From Azospirillum sp. TSO22-1 (GTDB lineage: Bacteria; Pseudomonadota; Alphaproteobacteria; Azospirillales; Azospirillaceae): DNA of 64,000 nt. This document shows positions 18,279 to 26,896 of this stretch, one piece after another (position 1 is the stretch's first letter; each line of letters opens with the position of its first letter). The notes beneath the pieces were generated by a model, which did no database searches, was not told where the DNA came from, and worked only from the letters and a program-made list of their open reading frames with translations. The stretch spans positions 20,195 through 84,194 of the forward strand of contig NZ_LGQZ01000015.1 in NCBI RefSeq assembly GCF_003116015.1. Direction: 5' to 3'. The position numbers and the translations under genes were made by a program.

Positions 18279-19214
18279 ATGGCGCGGGCACTCGTCCTCG
18301 GGGCCGGGGGGTTCATCGGCACGCACCTGTGCGCGGCGCTGCGGCGCACCGGGGACGAGGTGGTGGCGTTCGGCCACGGCGAGAGCCCGCCCTGGGCGCA
18401 GGACGATCCCGGCGTCGCCTGGGTGCGCGGCGACTTCGCCTACACTGCGCTGGCGGTGGAGGCGGCGCGCGGCTGCGACGCGGTCTTCCACCTGATCGGC
18501 AGCCGCTCGCCGGCGCTGTCCGACAGCGACCCCGTCGCCGACCTCGCCGGCACGGTGGTCGCCACCGTGCGCTTCCTGGAGGCGCTGCGCGCGGCGCCGC
18601 CGCGCCGCTTCGTTTTCGTCTCCTCTGGCGGCACGGTGTACGGGCCGACCGACCGCCTGCCCATCCCCGAGGACGCGCCGACCGAGCCCATCGGCGCCTA
18701 CGGCATCAACAAGCTGACGATCGAGAAGTACGTGGCCCTGCACCACCGCCGCCACGGCCTCGACGCCTGCGTCCTGCGCGTCGCCAACCCCTTCGGCGAG
18801 CATCAGGTCTGCCAGCGCCAGCAGGGCGTGGTAGCCGCCTTCATCGACGCCGCCGTGCATGGCCGGCCGATCAGCGTCATGGGCGACGGTTCGTCGGTGC
18901 GCGATTACGTCTACGTCGGCGACGTGGCCGAGGCGATGGTCCGCGCCGCCCGCTCCCCCGCCCTGGCGCAGCGCGTCCTCAACGTCGGCAGCGGGCGGGG
19001 GTGCAGCCTCAACGAGGTGGCGGCGGCGGTCGAGCGGGTGTCCGGCCGGCCGCTGGAACGGATCCACGCCCCGGCGCGCGCCAGCGACGTCCCGGCCGTG
19101 GTCCTCGACATCGCCCGCGCCCGCGAGGCTCTCGACTGGCGGCCGGAAACTCCCTGGGAAGCCGCGCTGGAGCGCACCTACCGCTGGGCGCTCGCGCAGA
19201 AGGGCCCGGCCTGA
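18279..19214 (+). CDS. NAD-dependent epimerase/dehydratase (GalE/WbpP-like SDR)
   Basis: This is a 311-residue extended SDR with all landmarks intact: LVLGAGGFIGTHL, VFHLIGSRSP, FVFVSSGGTVYGPT, AYGINKLTIEKY (YxxxK) and LRVANPFGEHQ. SVRDYVYVGDVAEAMVRA and NVGSGRGCSLNEV are typical of UDP-sugar 4-epimerases. The gene is 14 bases downstream of the transaldolase and closes the SIS-HAD-transaldolase-epimerase module. Its substrate may be the product of that module or an unrelated UDP-hexose. Confidence 0.88.
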   Translation: MARALVLGAGGFIGTHLCAALRRTGDEVVAFGHGESPPWAQDDPGVAWVRGDFAYTALAVEAARGCDAVFHLIGSRSPALSDSDPVADLAGTVVATVRFLEALRAAPPRRFVFVSSGGTVYGPTDRLPIPEDAPTEPIGAYGINKLTIEKYVALHHRRHGLDACVLRVANPFGEHQVCQRQQGVVAAFIDAAVHGRPISVMGDGSSVRDYVYVGDVAEAMVRAARSPALAQRVLNVGSGRGCSLNEVAAAVERVSGRPLERIHAPARASDVPAVVLDIARAREALDWRPETPWEAALERTYRWALAQKGPA

Positions 19215-19342
19215 GGCGCGCCGCGCAAGAGGCTTGCTCCGCCCCGCGGCAAGAGTGTATGGCCTCACATCGGACACCAGAAGGCGGCTCCGTTCCTCGT
19301 GCCGACACCGCCCTCCCCGCTCCCCAAGCCTGACCCGGTGCC

Positions 19343-22099
19343 ATGAGAGCCCTCTTCGTCCACCAGAACGCCCCCGGCCAGTACGCCCACATCATCCGCC
19401 GTCTGGTCGCCGTTCCCGGCAACGAGATCGTGGTGCTGACCCAATCGACCGAGCGCCACGTCCCCGGCGCGCGCACGGTCGTCTACCCGGCCCCGGCCGG
19501 CCCGCCCACCACCGGCGTGCGCAACCTCGCCACCACCGAGACGGCGCTGCGCAACGCCGAGGCGGTGCTGCAGACGGCGCTGGAGCTGAAGCGCGGCGGC
19601 TTCCGCCCCGACGTTATGATCGGCCACAACGCCTGGGGCGAGACGCTCTTCCTCAAGGACGTCTGGCCGGACGTGCCGCTGCTCTCCTACTTCGAGTTCT
19701 ACTATCAGGCGCGCGGCGCCGACTGCGGCTTCGATCCGGAGTTCCCCTCGGACTTCGGCGACTTTCCGCGCTGCCGGACGCTCAACACCGTCAACCTGCT
19801 GGGCCTGGAGGCGGCGGACTGGGGGCACTCGCCGACCGTGTGGCAGTGGAGCCGCTTCCCCGAACGCCACCGCCAGCGCATCTCGGTGTTCCACGAGGGC
19901 GTCGACACCCGCGCCATCCGGCCGAACCCGCGGATCCGCCTGCAGCTGCCCAACGGCGGCCACGTCGGCCCGGACGACGAGGTGATCACCTACGTCTCCC
20001 GCTCGCTCGAGCCCTACCGCGGCTTCCACGTCTTCATGCGCGCCCTGCCCGAGATCCTGCGCCGCCGCCCGCGCGCGCAGGTGATCGTGGTCGGCGGCGA
20101 CGACACCAGCTACGGCCCGAAGCTCGGCGGTGGCCGGACCTTCCGCGAGGCGCTGCTGGAGGAGGCCGGCGACCGCCTCGACCGCAGCCGCGTCCATTTC
20201 ATGGGCCGGGTGCCGCGCGCCCACTTCACCGCCATCCTGCAGGCCTCGGCGGTGCACGTCTACCTGACCTACCCGTTCGTGCTGTCCTGGTCGATGATCG
20301 AAGCGATGTCGGCGGGCTGCCTGGTGCTGGGCTCGGCGACGCCGCCGGTGCAGGAGGTCATCCGCGACGGCGAGAACGGCCTGCTCGTCGATTTCTTCGA
20401 CGTCAAGGGCATCGCCGACCGCATCGACGAGGCGCTCGACCACCCCGACCGCATGGCTGGGCTGCGCCGCCGGGCGCGGCAGACCGCGCTGGAGCGCTAC
20501 GACATCGAGACCGTCTGCCTGCCGCAGATGGAGCGCGTGCTCGCCGACCTGATCGCCGGCCGCACCCCGACGGCCGGGCCGCTGCCGCTGCCCGAGGGCG
20601 CGGGCGAGCCGGCGCCGGCCATGCCGCAGGGGAACTACACCGTCGCCGACGCCATGACGCTGGCCCGCCAGGCCGAGGCGCGCGGCGACGCCGCGGTGGC
20701 CGAGGGGATCTACCGCCAGCTGATCGACCAGCGTCCGCAGATGCACGAGGCGCTCTACGCCCTCGGCCTGCTGCTCTACAAGGCCCGGCGCTTCGCGGAA
20801 GCGGTCGCCTGCGTGACCCGGGCGGCGGCGGCGATGCCAGAGGTCGCCGTCTACCACGCCGACCTCGGCGTGATGCACAAGGCGCTGAACCAGCAGGAGG
20901 AGCGGCTCGATTGCTACCGCCGCGCGCTGGCGCTGGAGCCGAGCCACACCCTGACCCTGATGAACCTGGGCTCGGCGCTGATCGACCTGGGCGAGGAGGA
21001 GGCCGCGGAGGCCGCCTGCCGCCGCGCCGCCGCCGTCAGCCCCGGCCATTACGGCTCGCTCTCCAACCTCGCCAACGCGCTGGCCCGGTTGTGCCGGCTG
21101 GACGAGGCCATCGCCATCTACCGCCGGATCCTGGAGCAGCGCCCGCAGGACGTCGACGCCAACCGCAACCTCGGCATCTGCCAGCTGCTGCGCGGCGACC
21201 TGGTGGAGGGGGCGGAGCACTACGAGTACCGGATGCTCTCGCCGGAGATCCAGCCGCGCGAGTTCGGCGAGCCGCGCTGGAACGGCGAGCCGCTGGACGG
21301 TCGCACCGTCCTGCTGCACGCCGAGCAGGGGCTGGGCGACACTCTGCACTTCTGCCGCTACGCCGCCATGGTCAAGGCGCGCGGCGGGCGCGTGCTGCTG
21401 GAGGCGCACCGCTCGCTGGTGCCGCTGCTGCAGGGGCTGGAGGGCGTCGACCGGATCGTCACCTACGGCGAACCGCTGCCCGCCTTCGACGTGCACTGCC
21501 CGCTGCTCAGCCTGATGAAGGCGTTCCGCACCGATCTGGCGACCATCCCGGCCAAGGTGCCCTACCTGTCCGCCGACCCGGCCCGGCGCGACGCCTGGGC
21601 GGGGAAACTGACGCGGCGGCCGGGGGCGCTGCAGGTCGGGCTGGTGTGGGCCGGCAGCCCGACGCACCTGAACGACCGCCACCGCTCGCTGCCGCTGGAG
21701 CTGCTGAAACCGCACATCGAGGCGCTGCCGGACGTCGACTTCCACAGCCTGCAGGTCGGCCCGGCGCGCGAGCGGGTCGCCGCCGCCGGCCTGTCCGAAC
21801 GGCTGCCGGACCTGGGCGGGCAGGTCAAGGACTTCGCCGACACCGCGGCGCTGGTCGACCAGCTAGACCTGCTGATCTCGGTCGACACCTCGATCGTCCA
21901 CCTCGCCGGCGCGCTCGGCCGGCCGGTGTGGACGATGGTCACGTTCGCCCCCGACTGGCGCTGGCTGCTGGGGCGCGACGACAATCCCTGGTACCCGTCG
22001 CTGCGGCTGTTCCGCCAGGACGCGGGCCGCCGCTGGGAACCGGTGCTGGAGCGCGTCTTCGCCCAGCTGGCGGCCTTGCGTCCGGCGGTCCGGCGCTGA
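19343..22099 (+). CDS. Three-domain fusion: GT4-like, TPR, GT9-like glycosyltransferase
   Basis: This is a 918-residue protein. Residues 1 to about 425 form a GT4-like enzyme (VSRSLEPYRGFHVFMRALPEIL, HVYLTYPFVLSWSMIEAMSAGCLVLGS). Residues about 430-640 are TPRs (ALYALGLLLYKARRFAEAV and similar). Residues about 645-918 resemble the GT9/heptosyltransferase-like domain often placed after TPRs (LLHAEQGLGDTLHFCRYAAMV, VGLVWAGSPTHLNDRHRSL, LLISVDTSIVHLAGALGRPVWTMV). Two catalytic domains on one TPR scaffold suggest successive transfers to one acceptor. The 128-base upstream gap contains only a weak promoter-like pair (TTGCTC at 19234, TATGGC at 19258). Confidence 0.9.
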   Translation: MRALFVHQNAPGQYAHIIRRLVAVPGNEIVVLTQSTERHVPGARTVVYPAPAGPPTTGVRNLATTETALRNAEAVLQTALELKRGGFRPDVMIGHNAWGETLFLKDVWPDVPLLSYFEFYYQARGADCGFDPEFPSDFGDFPRCRTLNTVNLLGLEAADWGHSPTVWQWSRFPERHRQRISVFHEGVDTRAIRPNPRIRLQLPNGGHVGPDDEVITYVSRSLEPYRGFHVFMRALPEILRRRPRAQVIVVGGDDTSYGPKLGGGRTFREALLEEAGDRLDRSRVHFMGRVPRAHFTAILQASAVHVYLTYPFVLSWSMIEAMSAGCLVLGSATPPVQEVIRDGENGLLVDFFDVKGIADRIDEALDHPDRMAGLRRRARQTALERYDIETVCLPQMERVLADLIAGRTPTAGPLPLPEGAGEPAPAMPQGNYTVADAMTLARQAEARGDAAVAEGIYRQLIDQRPQMHEALYALGLLLYKARRFAEAVACVTRAAAAMPEVAVYHADLGVMHKALNQQEERLDCYRRALALEPSHTLTLMNLGSALIDLGEEEAAEAACRRAAAVSPGHYGSLSNLANALARLCRLDEAIAIYRRILEQRPQDVDANRNLGICQLLRGDLVEGAEHYEYRMLSPEIQPREFGEPRWNGEPLDGRTVLLHAEQGLGDTLHFCRYAAMVKARGGRVLLEAHRSLVPLLQGLEGVDRIVTYGEPLPAFDVHCPLLSLMKAFRTDLATIPAKVPYLSADPARRDAWAGKLTRRPGALQVGLVWAGSPTHLNDRHRSLPLELLKPHIEALPDVDFHSLQVGPARERVAAAGLSERLPDLGGQVKDFADTAALVDQLDLLISVDTSIVHLAGALGRPVWTMVTFAPDWRWLLGRDDNPWYPSLRLFRQDAGRRWEPVLERVFAQLAALRPAVRR

Positions 22100-22134
22100 C
22101 GCCGTGACCATGCCTGGCGCGGGCGGCTGCCGAA

Positions 22135-22163
22135 TTGACGCCCCCGGCGGGGGCGGCTATAGC
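22135..22163 (+). promoter_or_regulatory. Sigma70-like promoter of the radical SAM operon
   Basis: TTGACG (22135-22140), a 17-base spacer and TATAGC (22158-22163) form the best promoter match seen in the window, 42 bases before the start codon at 22205. The spacer begins with a CCCCC-ggc-GGGGG palindrome (22141-22153), which could be an operator or just GC-rich chance. Confidence 0.6.
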
Positions 22164-22204
22164 TGAAGGCCGGTTCGTACCCTCGGCATCCGGGACTTCA
22201 GGCG

Positions 22205-23293
22205 ATGGACACCCACATGACTTCCGCCGACACGGAAAACGCCGAGGCCGTGGCAGCCCTTCCGGTGCCCGATCTGCCGCCGCGCATCCTCATGGACCTG
22301 CGCACCGACTGCAATCTGAAGTGCCCGATGTGCATCGTGCACGGCGACCCGGAGAACCCGGCCGTCAAGGGGATCCTGCGCCGCTCGATGTCGGTCGAGC
22401 AGTCCCGCCGCATCCTTGACGAGGTCATGGCGGCCAAGCCGCTGATCCAGCCGAGCCTGTGGAGCGAGCCGACGCTCGCCCACGACTTCCAGGAGCACGT
22501 CCGCGCCATGAAGGAGCGCGGGGCCACGGTGGCGATGAACACCAACGGCCTGCTGCTCACGGAAGCGACCGCGCGCTTCCTGGTCGAGGCCGGGGTGGAT
22601 TCGGTATCGGTCTCCGTGGACTCGATGACGCCCGAGACCCTGATGAAGGTTCGCGGCATCAACAAGCTGGACAAGATCCACCGGGGCATCGAGAACCTGC
22701 TGGCCGCCCGCGGCGACGCCGCGACGCCGCGCATCGGCGTGTCCTTCACGCTGCAGGACGCCAACCGGCACGAGCTCGACGCGTTCGTCGCCCACTGGAC
22801 CCGGAAGGTCGACGTGGTGCGGGTCGGCGAGCTGTTCATCGGCCCCGACGGCTTCCCGAACGTCCGCACCGCCGGCCCGCGCCAGCCCTGTCACGCGCTC
22901 TACTCGACCATGGCGATCCACGTCGACGGCAACGTGTCGCTCTGCTGCCTGGACGGCTTCGGCGACACCAACGTGGGCAACGTGTTCAAGGACGGCGTGC
23001 GCGGCGTCTGGCACGGCCCCAAGCTGACCGAGGTCCGCCGGCTGCACGAGCAGGGGCGCTACGACGAGGTGCCGTTCTGCACCAACTGCGACCGCTGGGC
23101 CTCGAATGCCTACGAGGAAGAGATCCGCGACGGCCTGCTGATCCGGCGCTCGGCCGAGTACACCTACTACAACCGCATCGACCGCCTGACGAACTGGACC
23201 GGCAGCCTGCAGAACACCCACGCCTCCCCCACCCTGGCCCAGGCGGGCCAAACCGCCGGGGACGCGACGGACGGGCAGTCCGGGCGCGGATGA
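22205..23293 (+). CDS. Radical SAM/SPASM-type protein
   Basis: This is a 362-residue protein. CNLKCPMC (C36-x3-C40-x2-C43) is the radical-SAM [4Fe-4S] site. VAMNTNGLLL and VSVSVDSMTPETL are the barrel strands seen in this family. A SPASM-like C-terminal region has CHALYSTMAIHVDGNVSLCCLDG and FCTNCDRW. Members in polysaccharide loci may epimerise, oxidise or otherwise modify sugars, but the role here is not readable. The last bases overlap the next gene (ATGA). It is first of a four-gene operon. Confidence 0.9.
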   Translation: MDTHMTSADTENAEAVAALPVPDLPPRILMDLRTDCNLKCPMCIVHGDPENPAVKGILRRSMSVEQSRRILDEVMAAKPLIQPSLWSEPTLAHDFQEHVRAMKERGATVAMNTNGLLLTEATARFLVEAGVDSVSVSVDSMTPETLMKVRGINKLDKIHRGIENLLAARGDAATPRIGVSFTLQDANRHELDAFVAHWTRKVDVVRVGELFIGPDGFPNVRTAGPRQPCHALYSTMAIHVDGNVSLCCLDGFGDTNVGNVFKDGVRGVWHGPKLTEVRRLHEQGRYDEVPFCTNCDRWASNAYEEEIRDGLLIRRSAEYTYYNRIDRLTNWTGSLQNTHASPTLAQAGQTAGDATDGQSGRG

Positions 23294-24084
23294 CGTCCGC
23301 TGCCGCACGCGCCGTCCGCGAACTGCTCGACCGGCTTGCCGTTCCGCGCGACGGCGTGCTGATGCTGCACAGCGCCTTCGCCGTCCCCTCGCGGGCCGGG
23401 CTGCGCGCCGAAGCGGTGCTGGACGCGCTGGCCGCGGAGATGGCGCCCGGCACGCTGCTGATGCCGTCCATGAGCTGGCGGGCCGTCAACCCGGACAACC
23501 CGGTGTTCGACGAGCTGGCGACGCCCTCGATCACCGGGATCCTGAGCGAACTGTTCCGCACCCGTCTGGCCACCCGGCGCAGCCTGCACCCGACCCACGC
23601 GGTGTCCGGGCTGGGGCGGCAGGCCGACGCGCTGCTCGCCGCCCAGCACCTGGCCGGCGACACCCCCTGCCCGCCGCGGAGCCCGTGGGGCCTGCTCGAC
23701 GACCACGGCGCCAAAGTGGTCATGCTGGGCGTCGGGCTGGAATCCTGCACGCTGATCCACCACGTCGAGGAGGAGGTGGCGCCGGGCCTCTACGTGCAGC
23801 CGCCGGAGCGCCGGGAACGCTACGTCTGCCGCGACCGCCACGGCGCCGAGTTCGTCGTCCACACCCGTCGGCACCTGCGCCTCAGGCGCGACTTCGCCCA
23901 GTTCGCCGGCCTGCTGGAGGCGCGCGGCGCGTTGCGCCGGGCCGAGTTCGCCGGGGCGCCCTGCCTCGGCTTCGCCGCCGCCGACTTGGTGGCGGTGGTG
24001 CGCGCCCGCCTGCGTGAGCGGGCGGACGCGATCATCCTGCCGTCTCCCGCCGATGCTATCTCCACCCCCGACCGCCCCGCATGA
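23290..24084 (+). CDS. AAC(3)-family N-acetyltransferase
   Basis: This is a 264-residue protein of the aminoglycoside 3-N-acetyltransferase fold: GVLMLHSAFAV, GTLLMPSMSW, RRSLHPTHAVSGLG with the conserved active-site His, SPWGLLDDHGAKVVMLGVGLESCTLIHHVEEE. Many relatives in glycan clusters acetylate amino sugars, not antibiotics, so resistance should not be assumed. The start and stop overlap both neighbours by four bases, implying strict co-translation with the radical SAM and TPR-transferase genes. Confidence 0.9.
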   Translation: MTSAAARAVRELLDRLAVPRDGVLMLHSAFAVPSRAGLRAEAVLDALAAEMAPGTLLMPSMSWRAVNPDNPVFDELATPSITGILSELFRTRLATRRSLHPTHAVSGLGRQADALLAAQHLAGDTPCPPRSPWGLLDDHGAKVVMLGVGLESCTLIHHVEEEVAPGLYVQPPERRERYVCRDRHGAEFVVHTRRHLRLRRDFAQFAGLLEARGALRRAEFAGAPCLGFAAADLVAVVRARLRERADAIILPSPADAISTPDRPA

Positions 24085-26042
24085 CCTCCACCTCTCTCGC
24101 CCACGCCTTCGCCTTTCACCAAGCGGGCCGCCTTGCCGAAGCCGAGGCGGCCTACCGCCGCTTGCTGATCGAGCAGCCCGCCGAATCCGACGCGCTTCAC
24201 CTGCTGGGCGTGGTGATGTCCCGCCTGGAGCGTGTGGAGGACAGCGCACGCCTGATCGCCCGGGCGGTGCGCCTGGTTCCCACCCTGGCCGAAGGCTGGT
24301 ACCACCTCGGCATGGCGCTTCAGGCACTGGAACGCGCCGAGGAGGCGATCGCGGCGCTGCGCCGGGCGGTGAGCCTGCGTCCTGGCTTCGTTCTGGCTCT
24401 TCACCGCCTTGGCTTTCTCCTGGAGAGTGACGGCCAGCGCGGCGCGGCGGAAGCGGTCTTCCGCGAGGCCCTGGCACACGACCGCTCCGCCGCTTGGCTG
24501 TTCCTGCCGCTCGGCCATGTCCTGCAGGAGGACGGCCGCACGGCCGAGGCCGAGGCGTTTTTGAAGCGCGCCCTGGCTCTGGAGCCTGCCTATCCGGAAG
24601 CCCTGAACGCGCTGGCCCGCGCCGTCTATGATCAGAATCACCTGGAAAAGGCCGCCGTCCTCTACCGCCGTGCGCTGGCCTCCTCCCCCGGCCTGCTGTC
24701 CGCCATGGATGGGCTGGGACGGACATGCCACGCGTTGGGTCTAGGCCGGAAGGCCCTGGAGATCAGCTGGCGCTGCCGTGCCGTGCACTACGGCAACCTG
24801 CCCCCACGTCCCGGCCCGGCGGCCGATTACGACGCCATCCTCGACCGGATCGACGCCGCCGTGTCGGCGCACGCCGACCCGACGGACAGCACCATCTACA
24901 TCCACGCCCGCACCGGCGCCCTGGGCCACGTGTTCACCGAGCCCTCCGCGGTGCGGTCCTGCCGCGAGCGGCCGTACGAACGCGTGATCATGCTCGGACA
25001 GCCGCGTCGGCTCTTCCCCAAGATCAATCCGCGCATTTTCGATGTCGCCATGCGTGGGGTGACCTATGTGGAGACCATCGATTACGACGTCCTGAACCTG
25101 TCCTGGCGGAACAACGGGGCCTTCGTGCGCGGCCGCACGGGGTATCTGCTGTACGATCATCATTATGTGATCCGCGAGGTGTTCCGGAACCTGCGCCGCG
25201 GCGACACGCGTGCGCATGTGGACCTCACCGCCGAGGAGATGGAGCACGGCCATGCGGCGGCCCGGCGCATGGGCATCCCCGAGGATGCCCGGGTGGTGGT
25301 CCTGCATCTGCGCGAGGCCGGTTTCCACAGCCTCGTCACCCAGTTCTCCTACCGCGACGCCACCGCCTCCCATTACCACGCAGCGCTGCGTTACCTGGTG
25401 CGCCAGGGCTTCTTCGTGGTGCGGGTGGGCGACACCAGCATGACCCCGCTGCCCGATTTCGGGCCGCAGGTGATCGACGCGCCCTTCTCCCCGTTCTACG
25501 ACCCGATCGCCGAACCGTACTTCATCCGCCGCTGCCACTTCATGATCTCGTCGTTGTCCGGGCCGCACGAATTGGCACGGGGCTTCAAACGGCCGATTCT
25601 CACGCTCAACGTGCCAATCTGCTCGGTCGATTTCCCGGAGGCTCCGGGATTGCTCGCCTTCAAGAAGTATATGGACGTCTCCGGCACGGTCCCGCGCCCG
25701 ATGAGCTTCCGGGAAATCCTTGAGCGCGATCTTCACGACACCTATTCGACCTACGACCTGATCCGCAAGAAGGTCCAGGTGGAGGAGTTGTCGGCCCACG
25801 AGATCCTGGCGGTCACGCGCGAAATGGTCGAGTTCATGGACCGGGGCCTGCACACGGACTCCCTCTCCTCGCCGGTGCAGAGCGCCTTCATGACGGTCGC
25901 CGAGGCGGAGAACCGGCGGGCGGAAGGGGACTGGAAGCGCGCATCGCGGAACCTGGACTGGTTCGGGTACGCCACACCGCTGTCCCGCATCTCCGAGGAA
26001 TACTGTTTCTACCACCCGGATTTCCTCGACCTCCCCACCTGA
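24081..26042 (+). CDS. TPR protein with TIGR04372-like putative glycosyltransferase domain
   Basis: This is a 653-residue protein. Residues 1 to about 235 are TPRs (AFHQAGRLAEAEAAYRRLLIEQP and repeats). The C-terminal 400 residues resemble the family annotated as TIGR04372 glycosyltransferase: YIHARTGALGHVFTEP, ARVVVLHLREAGFHSL, HYHAALRYLVRQGFFVVRVGDTSM, CHFMISSLSGPHELARGF. This is a recognition by pattern and less certain than the GT2/GT4 calls. Base composition is clearly less GC-rich than the neighbours (27 A/T in the 60 bases from 25021). Confidence 0.8.
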   Translation: MTSTSLAHAFAFHQAGRLAEAEAAYRRLLIEQPAESDALHLLGVVMSRLERVEDSARLIARAVRLVPTLAEGWYHLGMALQALERAEEAIAALRRAVSLRPGFVLALHRLGFLLESDGQRGAAEAVFREALAHDRSAAWLFLPLGHVLQEDGRTAEAEAFLKRALALEPAYPEALNALARAVYDQNHLEKAAVLYRRALASSPGLLSAMDGLGRTCHALGLGRKALEISWRCRAVHYGNLPPRPGPAADYDAILDRIDAAVSAHADPTDSTIYIHARTGALGHVFTEPSAVRSCRERPYERVIMLGQPRRLFPKINPRIFDVAMRGVTYVETIDYDVLNLSWRNNGAFVRGRTGYLLYDHHYVIREVFRNLRRGDTRAHVDLTAEEMEHGHAAARRMGIPEDARVVVLHLREAGFHSLVTQFSYRDATASHYHAALRYLVRQGFFVVRVGDTSMTPLPDFGPQVIDAPFSPFYDPIAEPYFIRRCHFMISSLSGPHELARGFKRPILTLNVPICSVDFPEAPGLLAFKKYMDVSGTVPRPMSFREILERDLHDTYSTYDLIRKKVQVEELSAHEILAVTREMVEFMDRGLHTDSLSSPVQSAFMTVAEAENRRAEGDWKRASRNLDWFGYATPLSRISEEYCFYHPDFLDLPT

Positions 26043-26053
26043 AGACCGCCCGC

Positions 26054-26548
26054 ATGGAACCCTGCAGCGTCAATCCGTTCCTGACCTCCGACACGCCGCT
26101 GCGGGCCAGCGACGCGGTCGCCGCCCTTCTGGTGCTGGAGGACGGGCGCTACGCCCTGCAACTGCGCGATCCCCTGCCGCAGATCTGGTTTCCGGATCAT
26201 TGGGGGCTGTTCGGCGGGGCGATCGACGAAGGCGAGACGGCCGAACAAGCGCTCGTGCGCGAACTGCGCGAAGAGCTTGGGTTCGAAGCCGATCTGGCGG
26301 CCGTGCGCTGGTTCACCGACTTCGACTTCGACCTCCGCCCGTTCGGCCAGACGGTGTGCCGGCGCAGCTACTTCATCGTGCCGGTCACCCAGGCGGACGT
26401 GGACCGCTTCGACCTGCGCGAAGGGGCGGCGGTCGCCACGTTCGCCGCTGCGGACATCTTCTCCCGGCTGCGGCTCACACCGTACGATTCCTTCGCCCTC
26501 TGGCTGCACGTCGCCCAGCGGCGGCTGGCGGATGCGGAACCCACATGA
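26054..26548 (+). CDS. Nudix hydrolase
   Basis: This is a 164-residue protein with a complete Nudix box at residues 55-77 (G-x5-E-x7-REL-REELG-F). LQLRDPLPQIWFPDHWGLFGGAID before the box is like GDP-mannose and other NDP-sugar hydrolase relatives. It is the last gene of the radical SAM operon, starting 11 bases after the TPR-transferase stop. It could trim an NDP-sugar or clear a damaged nucleotide. It is followed by the hairpin array. Confidence 0.9.
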   Translation: MEPCSVNPFLTSDTPLRASDAVAALLVLEDGRYALQLRDPLPQIWFPDHWGLFGGAIDEGETAEQALVRELREELGFEADLAAVRWFTDFDFDLRPFGQTVCRRSYFIVPVTQADVDRFDLREGAAVATFAAADIFSRLRLTPYDSFALWLHVAQRRLADAEPT

Positions 26549-26594
26549 CGGCAGCGCTGGCGGAGCAATCCGCGGCCCGAGCCGGATTCCGCCC

Positions 26595-26896
26595 CTAAAG
26601 CGGATTGTGATCCGCTCTAGATTCATATGGCCTCATACCAAAGGCGCTTGATGGCTTCCATCGAGCGCCTTTGGTTCAAACCCGGCAGCACATTGCACAG
26701 CAATGTGCGGGAGGGTCATGCGGCCGGCCGATCTTGGAAGCCTCCAGGCGCCGGCCGTATCACACGCCGGCCGGGCTTCGGGCTCTCGGCGGATCTTCGA
26801 TCCGCCTGACGCCGTCAGCGCTGGCTTTGCCAGCGCGAGAGGCGCACGCGCGCCCGGGACCGCAGTCGCGGTCCAGATCGGATCGCAATCCGATCT
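26595..26896. repeat. Array of about ten consecutive hairpins between convergent genes
   Basis: Inverted repeats follow one another almost without gaps: 26595-26620 (core AGCGGAT/ATCCGCT), 26637-26675 (18-pair stem with one G-T pair, three-base loop), 26688-26708 (GCACATTGC/GCAATGTGC), 26721-26757 (CGGCCGGC/GCCGGCCG, 21-base loop), 26788-26806 (GGCGGATC/GATCCGCC), 26806-26818 (CTGAC/GTCAG), 26818-26836 (GCGCTGGC/GCCAGCGC), 26841-26854 (GGCGC/GCGCC), 26857-26874 (GGACCGC/GCGGTCC) and 26875-26896 (AGATCGGAT/ATCCGATCT). All loops but one are two to four bases. No gene is visible here. The last stem covers most of the stop codon of the leftward GT2 gene. It probably ends or protects both transcripts, and may be a mosaic of REP-like elements. 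Confidence 0.9.

Noticed and set aside
23290..24084. Aminoglycoside resistance gene
   Set aside because: The AAC(3) fold is clear, but the gene is translationally coupled inside a glycan operon, which favours a sugar substrate.
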